Source: Tabrizicola thermarum
Lineage (GTDB): Bacteria; Pseudomonadota; Alphaproteobacteria; Rhodobacterales; Rhodobacteraceae
Assembly (NCBI RefSeq): GCF_003574395.1
Contig: NZ_KZ984537.1
Coordinates: 90,733-154,732 of the forward strand
Length of the DNA stretch: 64,000 nucleotides
Direction of reading: 5' to 3'
Shown: piece after piece, positions 9,218 through 18,219 of the stretch
Layout of the letters: the number at the start of each line of letters is the position of its first letter
Position numbering within the stretch: position 1 is the first letter of the stretch
Translations under genes and position numbers: made by a program
The notes under the pieces: model-generated
Told to the model about the DNA's origin: nothing
Database searches by the model: none
What the model saw: only the letters and a program-made list of their open reading frames with translations

Positions 9218-9684
9218 CGCGGCCCCGTCCAGTCGCTGCCGTCCTTGTAGGTGAACCGGGCCTTTCCGCCCTCGATCTCGACCCGCAGGTCCACATCCGA
9301 ATAGGTCGCCACCTCGCGCGGGGCCTTGGTGCCCACAACCAGGAACCGCGCGACCTTGTCGCTGCGGTTGATGAAATGGTGCCCGTCGGTGGACCCGGCC
9401 GGAAAGGCCGCACAATCGCCCGGCCGCATCACGGTTTCGCCCGCGTCCTGGACCAGGGTGCATTCGCCCTCGGTCACCATCACGAACTCGTCTTCGTTCA
9501 GGTGCCAGTGCCGCAAGGACGACAGCGCCCCGGGTTCCAGGGTTACCAGGTTCACCCCGAACTGGGTCAGCCCCCCGGCATCGCCCAGCCGGAGCGATGA
9601 CCGGCCCTTCATCATGCTGGCGTAGGGTTCGGGATAGATCGAACCGGTTTTCACCGGCACTTTGGCAGGATCAATCACGGGCAT
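9214..9684 (-). CDS. Single-domain cupin protein
   Basis: A 156-residue one-cupin protein. The full two-part motif is present: RHWHLNEDE (HxH...E, about residue 49) and PAGSTDGHHFIN (PxG...H...N, about residue 83), so a divalent metal is probably bound. The LTQFGVNL...PGALSS segment aligns with both halves of the neighbouring bicupin. A ggagga site precedes the ATG, and the stop overlaps the next start by ATGA. Its position in an operon ending in fadJ suggests a role in the degradation of some acyl-CoA precursor, but this is inference. Confidence 0.78.
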   Translation of the reverse strand: MPVIDPAKVPVKTGSIYPEPYASMMKGRSSLRLGDAGGLTQFGVNLVTLEPGALSSLRHWHLNEDEFVMVTEGECTLVQDAGETVMRPGDCAAFPAGSTDGHHFINRSDKVARFLVVGTKAPREVATYSDVDLRVEIEGGKARFTYKDGSDWTGPR

Positions 9685-9732
9685 CGGGTCCTCCGTCCGG
9701 TTGGGCTGCGCCCCGCCGGGGACGTCCCGGCG

Positions 9733-10161
9733 TCAGGCGGACATGGCAAGCGCCGCGAACTGCTGATCGAGTTCCGGCATCGACATCAGCGTGTAGTCTA
9801 CCATCTCGGCCCGCGGGCCGAGACTGGTCTGGCGGCAATAGTAGATCACCGAGGATTTGCGGGTCTCTTCGACCGGATAGGCCAGTTCGTGCCAGTCGAT
9901 CCAGACCCGGAAACGACCGCCGCGCGGCAGTTCGACTGCGTTCACCTGCGGGCGCAGCGACACCACGCCCCGCTCCAGCAGCGCGGTTCGCAGAAAGTCG
10001 AAGACCAGATAGGCGTCGAACGGCGTGTTCAGCACCATGCACCGTGATTGCAGGTAGATCGGCAAGGGATAGATGTACGAGGCAACCAGTTCCTCGATCT
10101 GCCCGCTCAGCAGCAGCTCTCCGCGAGAGCGCAGCTGAGCGGTCAGTTCCGAATACTCCAT
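9733..10161 (-). CDS. Small NTF2-like protein, first gene of the cupin cassette
   Basis: A 142-residue protein starting MEYSELTAQLRSRG, with an agaaggga site before the ATG. The segment LLLSGQIEELVASYIYPLPI followed by YLQSR and a long helix has the same pattern as AVLTGDFDRYAAMIDLPYLV in the 153-residue neighbour, which suggests both are NTF2-like paralogues. No catalytic residues can be assigned. It lies 49 nt before the single cupin gene and 157 nt after the thiolase gene, so it may start its own transcript; I see no clear promoter in that gap. Confidence 0.6.
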   Translation of the reverse strand: MEYSELTAQLRSRGELLLSGQIEELVASYIYPLPIYLQSRCMVLNTPFDAYLVFDFLRTALLERGVVSLRPQVNAVELPRGGRFRVWIDWHELAYPVEETRKSSVIYYCRQTSLGPRAEMVDYTLMSMPELDQQFAALAMSA

Positions 10162-10317
10162 CGAAGGTCCCTTCTGGAAAATGCGAAGAAGCACTCATCA
10201 TGGGAGAATCACCTCTGCCGCGGCGTAGGTTGGCGACAGGCGACGGGCCGAAAGCGACATCAACGCAGCATCGCATTATCTGCATTCCGGCACCGTAACC
10301 CCTTTCGCCCATGGCGC

Positions 10318-11529
10318 TCAGACTCTCTCGATGATCGTGGCTGCGCCCATTCCGCTTGCGATGCACAAGGTGGCAAGGCCAATCGCCTTGTCCTGCCGCT
10401 CCAGCTCATCCAGGAGGGTGCCGATGATGATGGCCCCGGTCGCCCCCAGCGGGTGCCCCATGGCGATCGAGCCACCGTTGACGTTGACCAGTGCCGGATC
10501 GACGTCGAAGGCCTGCTGAAAGCGCAAAACCACGGATGCGAAGGCCTCGTTCACCTCGAACAGGTCGATATCGCCGATCTGCAGGCCGGAGTCCTTCAGG
10601 ATCTTCTGCGTCGCCGGAACCGGGCCGGTCAGCATGATCGTGGGATCGGTGCCGACCTTCGCCGTGGCGCGGATGCGGGCGCGCGGCTTCAGCCCATGCG
10701 CGCGGCCGAACTCGGCGCTGCCGATCAGGACGGCCGCCGCCCCGTCCACGATGCCGCTGGAGTTGCCCGCGTGGTGGATGTGGTTGATCTTCTCGAGGTG
10801 CGGATACTTCATGATCGCGACCTTGTCGAAGCCGGGCATCACCTCGCCCATCTCCTTGAAGGCCGGTTTCAGCGCGCCAAGCGCCTGCATGTCGGTGCCG
10901 GGGCGCATGTATTCGTCGCGGTCCAGGATGGTCAGCCCGTTCTGATCCTTGATCGTCAGGACGGATTTCGCGAACCGTCCTTCCTCCCACGCCCGCGCCG
11001 CGCGGCGCTGCGATTCCACCGCCAGGGCGTCGGCCTGGTCGCGGGTAAAGCCGAATTCGGTGGCGATGATGTCGGCGCTGATGCCCTGAGGGACAAAGTA
11101 GGTCTTCATGGCCAGCGTCGGATCGACGGCAATCGCCGCCCCGTCCGAGCCCATGGGGACGCGCCCCATCATCTCGACCCCGCCGGCGATATAGGCATGA
11201 CCCGCCCCGCCCTTCACCTGGTTCGCCGCCAGGTTCACCGCCTCCATCCCGCTGGCGCAGAAGCGGTTGATCGCCAGGCCCGGGATGCGCTCGTCCAGAT
11301 CCGAGGCCAGCACCGCCGACCGTGCGAGGCAGCCGCCCTGTTCGCCGACCTGGGTGACGTTGCCCCAGATCACGTCCTCGACGGCGTGGCCTTCCAGCCC
11401 GTTCCGCTCCTTCACTGCGTTCAGCACCTTGGCCGACAGCGCGACCGAGGTCAGTTCGTGCAAGCTGCCGTCGGGGCGGCCCTTGCCGCGGGGGCTGCGG
11501 ACGGCGTCGTAGATGAAGGCATCGGTCAT
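10318..11529 (-). CDS. fadA: Acetyl-CoA C-acyltransferase (3-ketoacyl-CoA thiolase)
   Basis: A 403-residue thiolase, the last step of beta-oxidation, releasing acetyl-CoA from 3-ketoacyl-CoA. The nucleophilic Cys is in NRFCASGMEAV (about residue 91), the His in GHPLGATGA (about residue 359) and the second Cys in CIASGMGAA (about residue 389). Length and domain order are standard. It follows the GST-like gene by 9 nt on the same strand and precedes the cupin cassette by 157 nt. A biosynthetic role is less likely because of the adjacent acyl-CoA dehydrogenase and fadJ. Confidence 0.92.
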   Translation of the reverse strand: MTDAFIYDAVRSPRGKGRPDGSLHELTSVALSAKVLNAVKERNGLEGHAVEDVIWGNVTQVGEQGGCLARSAVLASDLDERIPGLAINRFCASGMEAVNLAANQVKGGAGHAYIAGGVEMMGRVPMGSDGAAIAVDPTLAMKTYFVPQGISADIIATEFGFTRDQADALAVESQRRAARAWEEGRFAKSVLTIKDQNGLTILDRDEYMRPGTDMQALGALKPAFKEMGEVMPGFDKVAIMKYPHLEKINHIHHAGNSSGIVDGAAAVLIGSAEFGRAHGLKPRARIRATAKVGTDPTIMLTGPVPATQKILKDSGLQIGDIDLFEVNEAFASVVLRFQQAFDVDPALVNVNGGSIAMGHPLGATGAIIIGTLLDELERQDKAIGLATLCIASGMGAATIIERV

Positions 11530-11538
11530 GGTGGTCTC

Positions 11539-12162
11539 CTATGCGGGGAAGGCCCGCGTCAGCAGGTCGTAGGGGTGTTTCCAGCCGGGCAGCGCACTGA
11601 TGCGGTCCAGCCAGCGGTCGATGTGCGGCCAGTCCTTGCGGTCAAAGCCGAAGGGCTCGGGGTAATAGAGGTAGCCGCAGGCCGACAGGTCGGCGATGGT
11701 GACGGCGTCTCCGGCGATCCAGGTGCGGTTGTCAAGGTGGTCGTTCAGCACCGTATAGGCGGCCTTGAGGCGGCCTTGCAGGAAGGGGATCACCGCCTCG
11801 GGTCGCTTTTCGGGAGGCAGGAAGTTCATCAGGAAGCGCGTGGTGCCGATCTGGGTCGAAAGCTTGTGGTTGTCCCAGAACAGCCAGCGCAGCACCTCGC
11901 GCCGTTCGGCGGCAGACCGCCCGCCCAGCTTGCCGGTCTTGGAGGAGATGTAGTCAAGGATCACCCCCGACTGGGTCAGCGTCAGGTCGCCGTCGATCAG
12001 CACCGGGACCTCGCCCATCTCGTTGATCGCCTTGAACTCCGGGCTGCGCGCTTCACCCTTGAAGAAGTCGACGAAGATCGGCTCCCACTCAAGGTCGGCC
12101 ATCTCCAGCGCGAGGGCGCATTTGTAGGCGTTGCCGCTTTCGCCGAAGGAATAGAGCTTCAT
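11539..12162 (-). CDS. Glutathione S-transferase family protein
   Basis: A 207-residue protein with the thioredoxin-like N-terminal domain (MKLYSFGESGNAYK, about 1-80, including the cis-Pro region GEVPVLIDG and the SGVILDYI helix) and the all-helical C-terminal GST domain (about 90-207, with the AGDAVTIADL motif). The first catalytic position is probably a Ser (SGN). I start at ATG 12162 because homologues begin MKLYSF; the frame is open a little further. It is embedded between the acyl-CoA dehydrogenase and thiolase genes, so a role in the same pathway is likely, but its substrate is unknown. Confidence 0.85.
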   Translation of the reverse strand: MKLYSFGESGNAYKCALALEMADLEWEPIFVDFFKGEARSPEFKAINEMGEVPVLIDGDLTLTQSGVILDYISSKTGKLGGRSAAERREVLRWLFWDNHKLSTQIGTTRFLMNFLPPEKRPEAVIPFLQGRLKAAYTVLNDHLDNRTWIAGDAVTIADLSACGYLYYPEPFGFDRKDWPHIDRWLDRISALPGWKHPYDLLTRAFPA

Positions 12163-12186
12163 CGCCGGTCTCTCCCGTGACAGGTC

Positions 12187-12209
12187 GGGCGGGCCTTGGC
12201 GGCCCACCC
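12187..12209 (-). repeat. Imperfect hairpin of the GGGTGGGC family
   Basis: On the minus-strand transcript GGGTGGGCC pairs with GGCCCGCCC (one G-U pair) around a 5-nt loop, between the acyl-CoA dehydrogenase and GST genes. It resembles the palindromes at 5571 and 29906 but is not overlapping a stop codon. It may tune expression of downstream genes. Confidence 0.45.
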
Positions 12210-12222
12210 TTCGGGCAAAAGC

Positions 12223-13998
12223 CTAGAACGCCTCGGCGGCCAGCGCCATCACCGGATCGGCCCCGCTTTCGATGCGGGAAAGATGCATGGAACAGGCGGG
12301 CAGCTGGCGGGCCATGTAAAAGCGGCCGGTGGCGATCTTCGCCTCGTAGAAGTCGCGGTCGGCGGCCCCTGCGTCCAGCGCGTCGTACGCGGCCTTGGCC
12401 ATCCGGGTCCACATCAGGCCCAGGCAGACATGGCCCATCATGTGCATGAAGTCATAGGACCCGGCCAGCGCCGCATTGGGGTTCTTCATGCCGTTCTGCA
12501 TGAAGAACATGCCCGCCTGCTGCAACTGCTTCGACGCGGTCTTCAAGGCCTCCACGAAGCCCTTCATCCGCTCGTCGCCCTCATGCGCCTTGCACTCGGC
12601 CTTCACCATTTCAAAGAAGGCCATCACATGCTTGCCGCCGTCCTGCGCGAGCTTCCGGCCCACCAGATCCAGCGCCTGGATGCCGTTGGCGCCTTCGTAG
12701 ATCATGGCGATCCGGGCGTCGCGGGCGAACTGCGACATGCCCCATTCCTCGATATAGCCATGCCCGCCAAAGACCTGCTGGGCCTGCACTGCCATCTCGA
12801 AGCCCTTGTCGGTCTGGAACCCCTTCAGCACCGGGATCATCAGGCTGACCAGCCCTTCGACCGCGGCGTCGCCCGTGCGGGTATAGCGGTCTATCAGCGT
12901 CGCGCCCCAGTAGGTCAGCGCGCGGGCGCCCTCGATGAAGCTCTTCTGCTCCATCAGGTTGCGGCGGATGTCGGGATGCACGATCAAAGGGTCGGCCGGG
13001 CCGTTCGGGTTCTTCGCCCCCGTCACGTCGCGGCCTTGCAGCCGGTCCTTCGCATAGGCCAGCGCGTTCTGATAGGCGGCCTCGGCCACCGCATAGCCTT
13101 GCAGCGCCACGCCCAGCCGCGCCTCGTTCATCATCGTGAACATGGCGCGCATGCCCTTGTGGAGTTCACCCAGCAAATACCCCGTCGCCCCGTCGTAGTT
13201 CATCACGCAGGTCGCGTTGCCGTGGATGCCCATCTTGTGCTCGACCTTGCCCACGGACACCGCGTTCCGGTCGCCCAGCGAGCCATCCTCGTTCACCAGA
13301 AACTTCGGCACGATGAAAAGGCTGATCCCCTTCGTCCCCTCGCCGCCGCCCGGGGCCTTGGCCAGCACCAGATGAACGATGTTCTCGGCCATGTCGTGAT
13401 CCCCGGCCGAGATGAAGATCTTCTGCCCGGTGATCTTGTAGGACCCGTCCGCCTGCGGCTCGGCCCTGGTGCGCAACAGGCCAAGGTCGGTCCCGCAATG
13501 CGGCTCGGTCAGGTTCATCGTGCCGGTCCATTCGCAGGTCACAAGCTTCGGCAGCCATTTCGCCTTCTGTTCCTCGGTCCCGTGGACCAGGATCGCCGAA
13601 TAGGCGCCATGGGTCAGGCCCTGATACATGTTGAAGGCCATGTTGGCCGAGACAAACGTCTCGTTCACCGCCGTGTGCATGAGGTAAGGCAGGCCCTGCC
13701 CGCCGTATTCGGGGGCCGCGTCCAGCGACATCCAGCCGCCCTCGCGCAGCGTCTTGAACGCCTCCTTGAAACCCTTGGGGGTGCGGACGATGCCGTTCTC
13801 CAGCGCGCAGCCCTCGACATCGCCCACAACGTTCAGAGGCGTCAGAATGTCCTGGGCCACTTTCGCGGCCTCGTCGAACACAGCCTCGGTGAAGCTTCTG
13901 TCCAGATCGGCGTAGCCGGGAATATCGGCTTCGGAGACCTTCAGAACGTCGTGCAGCAGGAACTGCATGTCCTTCACGGGTGCGGTGTAGCTGGGCAT
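12223..13998 (-). CDS. Acyl-CoA dehydrogenase, about 590-residue DmdC-like type
   Basis: A 591-residue FAD-dependent dehydrogenase making the trans-2-enoyl-CoA. It starts [19 protein letters not shown], which is the N-terminus of the long acyl-CoA dehydrogenase subfamily that includes 3-methylmercaptopropionyl-CoA dehydrogenase (DmdC) and many uncharacterised fatty-acid enzymes. It shows [11 protein letters not shown] and [10 protein letters not shown] in the middle domain and [18 protein letters not shown] with the likely catalytic Glu (about residue 430), plus the extra C-terminal domain. A gaggagag site precedes the ATG. With thiolase and fadJ on the same strand a fatty-acyl role is more likely than DMSP metabolism. 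Confidence 0.9.
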   Translation of the reverse strand: MPSYTAPVKDMQFLLHDVLKVSEADIPGYADLDRSFTEAVFDEAAKVAQDILTPLNVVGDVEGCALENGIVRTPKGFKEAFKTLREGGWMSLDAAPEYGGQGLPYLMHTAVNETFVSANMAFNMYQGLTHGAYSAILVHGTEEQKAKWLPKLVTCEWTGTMNLTEPHCGTDLGLLRTRAEPQADGSYKITGQKIFISAGDHDMAENIVHLVLAKAPGGGEGTKGISLFIVPKFLVNEDGSLGDRNAVSVGKVEHKMGIHGNATCVMNYDGATGYLLGELHKGMRAMFTMMNEARLGVALQGYAVAEAAYQNALAYAKDRLQGRDVTGAKNPNGPADPLIVHPDIRRNLMEQKSFIEGARALTYWGATLIDRYTRTGDAAVEGLVSLMIPVLKGFQTDKGFEMAVQAQQVFGGHGYIEEWGMSQFARDARIAMIYEGANGIQALDLVGRKLAQDGGKHVMAFFEMVKAECKAHEGDERMKGFVEALKTASKQLQQAGMFFMQNGMKNPNAALAGSYDFMHMMGHVCLGLMWTRMAKAAYDALDAGAADRDFYEAKIATGRFYMARQLPACSMHLSRIESGADPVMALAAEAF

Positions 13999-14060
13999 TC
14001 TTCTCTCCTCTTCCCTGTCATGTGCCGCGCCGCGGGGGGCGCGGGTCGATCGGTGTCGCG

Positions 14061-14462
14061 TCAGGCGGCCTGCGGTGACGCAAGCCCCTTCGCCTCGGCC
14101 TTGGCCAGTTCGGCCTTCAGCTCGGCAATTGCCACGTCCAGCTCGGCGCGCTGGGCCTCCATCACCCGCAGCCGTTCGCGGGCGATCTCGCAGGCGCGCC
14201 GGTTCTGCGCCGTGTTGCCGCTGTCGCGGTCGTAGAGGTCCAGCGTCTGCCGGATGTCCTCCAGGCTGAAACCGAACCGCTTGCCACGCAGGATCAGCGC
14301 CAGTCGAGCCCGGTCGCGCCGGGTGAACAGCCGCCGTGTCCCGATGCGGATCGGGGTCAGCAATTCCTTGGCCTCGTAGAACCGCAGCGTGCGCGGGGTC
14401 ACGCCGTAGGCCTCGCACGTCTGCCGGATCGTCATCACGTCACTTGGAACTTGGGTCGTCAT
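14061..14462 (-). CDS. MerR-family transcriptional regulator
   Basis: A 133-residue regulator with the MerR winged helix at the N-terminus ([20 protein letters not shown], then [10 protein letters not shown]) and a coiled coil (about 85-125) that mediates dimerisation. It lacks the metal-binding cysteines of MerR/CueR/ZntR. Related regulators control fatty-acid or branched-chain acyl-CoA operons in proteobacteria, which fits its place directly upstream of the acyl-CoA dehydrogenase gene, in the same direction. The start is uncertain: ATG codons at 14477, 14462 and 14435 are all in frame and none has a strong ribosome-binding site. A paralogue is at 52531. Confidence 0.85.
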   Translation of the reverse strand: MTTQVPSDVMTIRQTCEAYGVTPRTLRFYEAKELLTPIRIGTRRLFTRRDRARLALILRGKRFGFSLEDIRQTLDLYDRDSGNTAQNRRACEIARERLRVMEAQRAELDVAIAELKAELAKAEAKGLASPQAA

Positions 14463-14534
14463 GGTCACACTCGTCATTGGGAAGCATTGCTGCGGGGGCA
14501 GATGCAAACCCGAACCGATGAATACCAGAGCAGT

Positions 14535-14587
14535 TGACGTTAACGTCACTGTGACGTCACGTCAGAGCGGCACATGACGTGAAGTCA
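14535..14587. promoter_or_regulatory. Cluster of TGACGT palindromes upstream of merR
   Basis: Three sites lie together: TGACGTTAACGTCA at 14535-14548 (perfect palindrome), GTGACGTCAC at 14551-14560 (perfect palindrome) and the near-palindrome TGACGTGAAGTCA at 14575-14587. Repeated TGACGT words this close to a MerR gene suggest operators for autoregulation and control of the beta-oxidation genes. No -10/-35 pair is assigned. Confidence 0.55.
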
Positions 14588-14659
14588 GCGCTCTGCGGTC
14601 AACCTTGTGATTGAGAGCGCAGGAACTTCGGTGGCGGACCGAGAAGGCCGAATGAAGAA

Positions 14660-14694
14660 TGAAAAAGGGCCCCGGCCCTGGACCGAGACCCTTT
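14660..14694 (-). terminator. Rho-independent terminator of asd
   Basis: On the minus strand AAAGGGTCTCGGTC (14694-14681) pairs with GGCCGGGGCCCTTT (14677-14664), a 14-bp stem with three G-U pairs and a CAG loop, followed by a T-tract. It lies just beyond the asd stop at 14716. Confidence 0.8.
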
Positions 14695-14715
14695 CAAGGC
14701 CATGTGGGGAAACCC

Positions 14716-15738
14716 TCAGCCCTTCTTCAGGACCTTCGATCCCAGCAGTTCGGCGATCTGCACCGCGTTCAGCGCCGCGCCCTTGCGCAGGTTGTCGGAC
14801 ACGCACCACAGGCTCAGCCCGTTGTCGATGGTCGAATCCTGCCGCACCCGGCTGACGTAGGTCGCATATTCGCCCACGCATTCGATCGGCGTGATGTAGC
14901 CACCGGGCTCGCGCTTGTCGATCAGCATCACGCCTGGCGCCTCGCGCAGGATGTCCTGCGCCTCTTGCCAGTCGAGGAACTCCTCGAACTCGATGTTGAT
15001 CGCCTCGGAATGGCCGACGAAGACCGGCACCCGCACGCAGGTCGCGGTGACCTTGATCTTCGGATCGAGGATCTTCTTCGTCTCGGCCACCATCTTCCAT
15101 TCTTCCTTGGTCTCGCCCGAGTCCAGGAAGACGTCGATCTGCGGGATCACGTTGAAGGCGATCTGCTTTTGGAACTTCTTTGCCGGAACCTCGTCGACCG
15201 GATTGTAGATCGATTTGGTCTGGTTCCACAGCTCGTCCATCCCTTCCTTCCCGGCACCGGAAACGGACTGATAGGTCGCCACCACGACGCGCTTGATCTT
15301 TGCGCGATCGTGCAGCGGCTTCAGCGCCACCACCATCTGCGCGGTGGAACAGTTGGGGTTGGCGATGATGTTCCGGTTCTTGTAGCCGTGGATGGCGTCG
15401 GCGTTCACTTCCGGCACGATCAGCGGAATGTCCGGGTCGTAGCGATAGAGCGACGAGTTGTCGATCACCACGCAGCCCGCAGCCGCAGCCTTGGGCGCAT
15501 AGACCTTGGTCGCCTCGGATCCCACGGCGAAAAGCGCGATGTCCCAGCCGGTGAAGTCGAACGTGTCCAGGTCCCTGGTCTTCAGGGTCTTGTCGCCAAA
15601 GCTGACTTCGGTGCCCAGAGATTTGCGCGACGCCAGCGCGGCGATCTCATCGACCGGGAACTCGCGCTCGGCGAGGATGTTCAGCATTTCGCGGCCCACG
15701 TTGCCCGTGGCACCCGCGACGACGACCTTGTAGCCCAT
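14716..15738 (-). CDS. asd: Aspartate-semialdehyde dehydrogenase
   Basis: A 340-residue enzyme that reduces aspartyl phosphate to aspartate semialdehyde with NADPH, feeding lysine/DAP, threonine and methionine synthesis. It begins with the Rossmann motif VVVAGATGNVGREM; the catalytic Cys is in NPNCSTAQM (about residue 130) and the dimerisation domain follows, with the HSEA.NIEFE region around residue 240. The length is normal. It is monocistronic by appearance, with its own terminator downstream. Its product is the co-substrate of DapA encoded at 2640. Confidence 0.95.
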   Translation of the reverse strand: MGYKVVVAGATGNVGREMLNILAEREFPVDEIAALASRKSLGTEVSFGDKTLKTRDLDTFDFTGWDIALFAVGSEATKVYAPKAAAAGCVVIDNSSLYRYDPDIPLIVPEVNADAIHGYKNRNIIANPNCSTAQMVVALKPLHDRAKIKRVVVATYQSVSGAGKEGMDELWNQTKSIYNPVDEVPAKKFQKQIAFNVIPQIDVFLDSGETKEEWKMVAETKKILDPKIKVTATCVRVPVFVGHSEAINIEFEEFLDWQEAQDILREAPGVMLIDKREPGGYITPIECVGEYATYVSRVRQDSTIDNGLSLWCVSDNLRKGAALNAVQIAELLGSKVLKKG

Positions 15739-15828
15739 CGGGGTTCTCCTCTGACCGTCCCGAAGGTGGGACGCGTGGCTGTTAGCCTATGGGTCGCGCG
15801 GGGGGAAGCGGATTCGACGGGGTCGGCC

Positions 15829-16998
15829 TCAGTCGGTCCGGTCCTGTGACAGCAGGTAGACGGCCAGACCCACGGCGGTGGTGATCGCAAAGAACAGGAA
15901 CACCGCCTGATACGGCGCGGCGGGTGGCACGGGCGCGGTCGCGGCGTGGATGCGGCCGGTCAGGATCTGGGCGATGCCGATGGGCGCAATGCCGAAAAGG
16001 TTCAGCAGCGTCACGCCCCGTCCCATGAGATGCGGTGGGAAGAACGCCCGGCCATGGGCGATGACCATCGGAAAACTCGCCCCGAAGAACCCGGCCGCCA
16101 CCAGAAGCGCCGTCGCCACCCAGGGCGCTGCGGCGGCGAACCACCAAAGACCCGCAAGACAGGCCAGCGTCACCGCATTGCCGCCGAAGATCACCCATTT
16201 CCGGGTGCCAAGCCAGCGGTCCAGCGGGCCGTAGGCGAAGTTGCCCGCCACCATCGCCAGCCCGATCCAGAGACCGACCCGCCCGATCTCCAGCGGGTCC
16301 GCCCCATGCACATCCGCGAAATACGGTCCCACCCACAACCCGCGCAGCCCGGCGATCGGGGTGTAGCAGACCACCATCATCGCCAGGATCGGCCAGATCG
16401 CCGGGATGCGCAACAGGTCCAGAAGCGAGCCATCCCGCGCCGTCTCCAGCCGTTCGGGATCGCGCACGAGGATCAGGATCGCCAGAGCCACCGCCCCGGT
16501 GATCGCCGCCAGCCCCAGCACCGTCTCGCGCCAGCCGAAGGCCTCGACTGCCGCCGACAGGGGCAGCGAGGAGGCCACGTTGCCCAGCGAGCCCACGCCG
16601 ATGGTGATCCCGGCCAACGTGCCGAAGACCGCAGGCGAAAACTGGCGGGCGAAGATGAAGTAGCTGGCCATCAGCACCGGCGCGCAGCCGATGCCGATCA
16701 GCGCCATCGCCAGCTTGATCTGGAACGCCCCGGTCGCCTGCGCGAACAGAAGCGCTCCGCCGGCCCCGACGGCCAGCAGGACGCCCGAGGTCAGCCGCGG
16801 TCCGATCCGGTCGAGGCTTGACCCGATGGGGACCTGCATCGCGGCAAAGGCCAGAAACCACCAGCCCGAGGCCGAGGCGAGGTCGGCCGCCGTCAGGCCC
16901 AGGTCGGCTTTCAGCACGGGCGTCAGCACCGCGAGGAAAGCGCGGTAGAACTGGCTCAGGACATAGGCAAGGATCAGGGCGGCAATGCCGACGCGCAT
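15829..16998 (-). CDS. Major facilitator superfamily transporter
   Basis: A 389-residue, twelve-helix inner-membrane carrier. The N-terminal helix AALILAYVLSQFYRAFLAVL and the inter-helix GSSLDRIGPR (the MFS loop 2-3 signature in reduced form) are visible, with the matching GPLDRWLGTRKW in the second half. The start is the ATG at 16998 directly before the first helix; the frame is open to 17052. It is divergent from the DUF4424 gene. The substrate cannot be inferred. Confidence 0.85.
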   Translation of the reverse strand: MRVGIAALILAYVLSQFYRAFLAVLTPVLKADLGLTAADLASASGWWFLAFAAMQVPIGSSLDRIGPRLTSGVLLAVGAGGALLFAQATGAFQIKLAMALIGIGCAPVLMASYFIFARQFSPAVFGTLAGITIGVGSLGNVASSLPLSAAVEAFGWRETVLGLAAITGAVALAILILVRDPERLETARDGSLLDLLRIPAIWPILAMMVVCYTPIAGLRGLWVGPYFADVHGADPLEIGRVGLWIGLAMVAGNFAYGPLDRWLGTRKWVIFGGNAVTLACLAGLWWFAAAAPWVATALLVAAGFFGASFPMVIAHGRAFFPPHLMGRGVTLLNLFGIAPIGIAQILTGRIHAATAPVPPAAPYQAVFLFFAITTAVGLAVYLLSQDRTD

Positions 16999-17163
16999 GG
17001 CGGAGCCTTTCGGGAACCGACGCCTTGTCGCAAGCGCCACGGGCGGGTGCAAGGCCGATTTCTGCGCAGAACCCGGTCGGAAGTTTGCGCAGACTCCCTC
17101 TCCGCCCCCTTGCGGTAGCGCGGTCTCGCGCGTCAGATACCGTCATTCGTCCCGGAGGTTTCG

Positions 17164-18210
17164 ATGCGCCTGACCCTTGTCCCCCTGCTTTTCCTTGCCG
17201 CGCCCGCCCTTGCCAACGACGGGTTCGGCGGCCTCTCCGCCACCGGCCTGACCTTCGACCAGACCGACGCCGTCGCGATGGAGGAAGAGCGGCTGTTCAT
17301 CTCGATCGACAGGGTCGCCGTCGACTATGTCTTTCGCAACCTGACCGACCGGGACGTGACCGGCGAGGTCATCTTCCCGCTGCCGCCGGTGGGCGTCTGG
17401 TCCGGCTACGAGGCGATGATGAACCTGCCCGAGGATCTGACGCAGGAGGATCTCGTCGGTTTCACCGCTACGGTGGACGGCAAGCCCGTCAGCGTGGAGA
17501 TCGACCGCATCGCCGTGGTCGAGGAGGGCTTCGACGAAGAGAACCCGCCATCCAGGCAATACGACAACCCCGGACGCGACGTGACCGCCGATCTGGAGCG
17601 GCTGGGCATCCCGCTGACGCTGGATTACATGGCGGTGCGCAAGGTGCTGCTGTCGTTGCCCGAGGAGAAGCGCAAGGAAGTCGAGGCGCTTGGTCTGGCC
17701 GAATATTACGACGGCGATCCCGCGCAGGATGTCCCGCCCGATGTCTGGGGGACCTGGGCGATCGTCACCCGCTACCACTGGACGCAGACCTTCCCGGCCG
17801 GGAAGACCCTGTCGGTCAGTCACAGCTATACCAACCGCCCGCCCGGGGGGCTGTTCTACTGGTCCGATCCGCCCGAGGAGTACCAGACCGATCTGGTCAA
17901 CCAGTACTGCATCGACCCGGGCACTTCGAAAGCTCTGGCGAAGGCGCTGAAGAACCCTGAAGGCGACGAGTTCGGCCATTACGGCACGGCTTGGAACATC
18001 TCTTACGTCCTGCGGACCGCGAACAGCTGGGCCGGCCCCATCGGCCGCTTCACCCTGACGCTCGACAAGGGCGACCCGAGGAACGTGATCTCGCTCTGCG
18101 CCGAAGGGGTCAGGAAGACCGACCCCACCACCTTTGTCATCGAGAAGAAGGACTACACCCCCGACCGCGATCTCGAGGTGCTGATCGTCCAGCCGATGAA
18201 CCCGAATTAA
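17164..18210 (+). CDS. DUF4424-like secreted protein
   Basis: A 348-residue protein with a signal peptide (MRLTLVPLLFLAAPALA, cleavage before NDG). The mature N-terminus NDGFGGLSATGLTFDQTDAV and then the EEERLFISIDRVAVDYVFRN block match the DUF4424 pattern (NDG, GGL.F, M..E.L.IS, V.Y.F.N). It is rich in beta strands and probably periplasmic; two Cys (QYCIDPG and SLCAEGV) could form a disulfide. Function is unknown. A ggaggt site precedes the ATG. It converges on the following MFS gene with a 9-nt gap and no visible terminator. Confidence 0.7.
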   Translation: MRLTLVPLLFLAAPALANDGFGGLSATGLTFDQTDAVAMEEERLFISIDRVAVDYVFRNLTDRDVTGEVIFPLPPVGVWSGYEAMMNLPEDLTQEDLVGFTATVDGKPVSVEIDRIAVVEEGFDEENPPSRQYDNPGRDVTADLERLGIPLTLDYMAVRKVLLSLPEEKRKEVEALGLAEYYDGDPAQDVPPDVWGTWAIVTRYHWTQTFPAGKTLSVSHSYTNRPPGGLFYWSDPPEEYQTDLVNQYCIDPGTSKALAKALKNPEGDEFGHYGTAWNISYVLRTANSWAGPIGRFTLTLDKGDPRNVISLCAEGVRKTDPTTFVIEKKDYTPDRDLEVLIVQPMNPN

Positions 18211-18219
18211 GGCCGACGG

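Noticed and set aside
12223..13998. Assigning the acyl-CoA dehydrogenase as DmdC of DMSP demethylation
   Set aside because: The subfamily is the same but no dmdA, dmdB or dmdD is near; the beta-oxidation context favours fatty-acyl-CoA.
14534..14549. TTGACGTTAACGTCAC as an FNR box
   Set aside because: The spacer is six bases rather than four; it fits better as part of the TGACGT dyads of the MerR gene.
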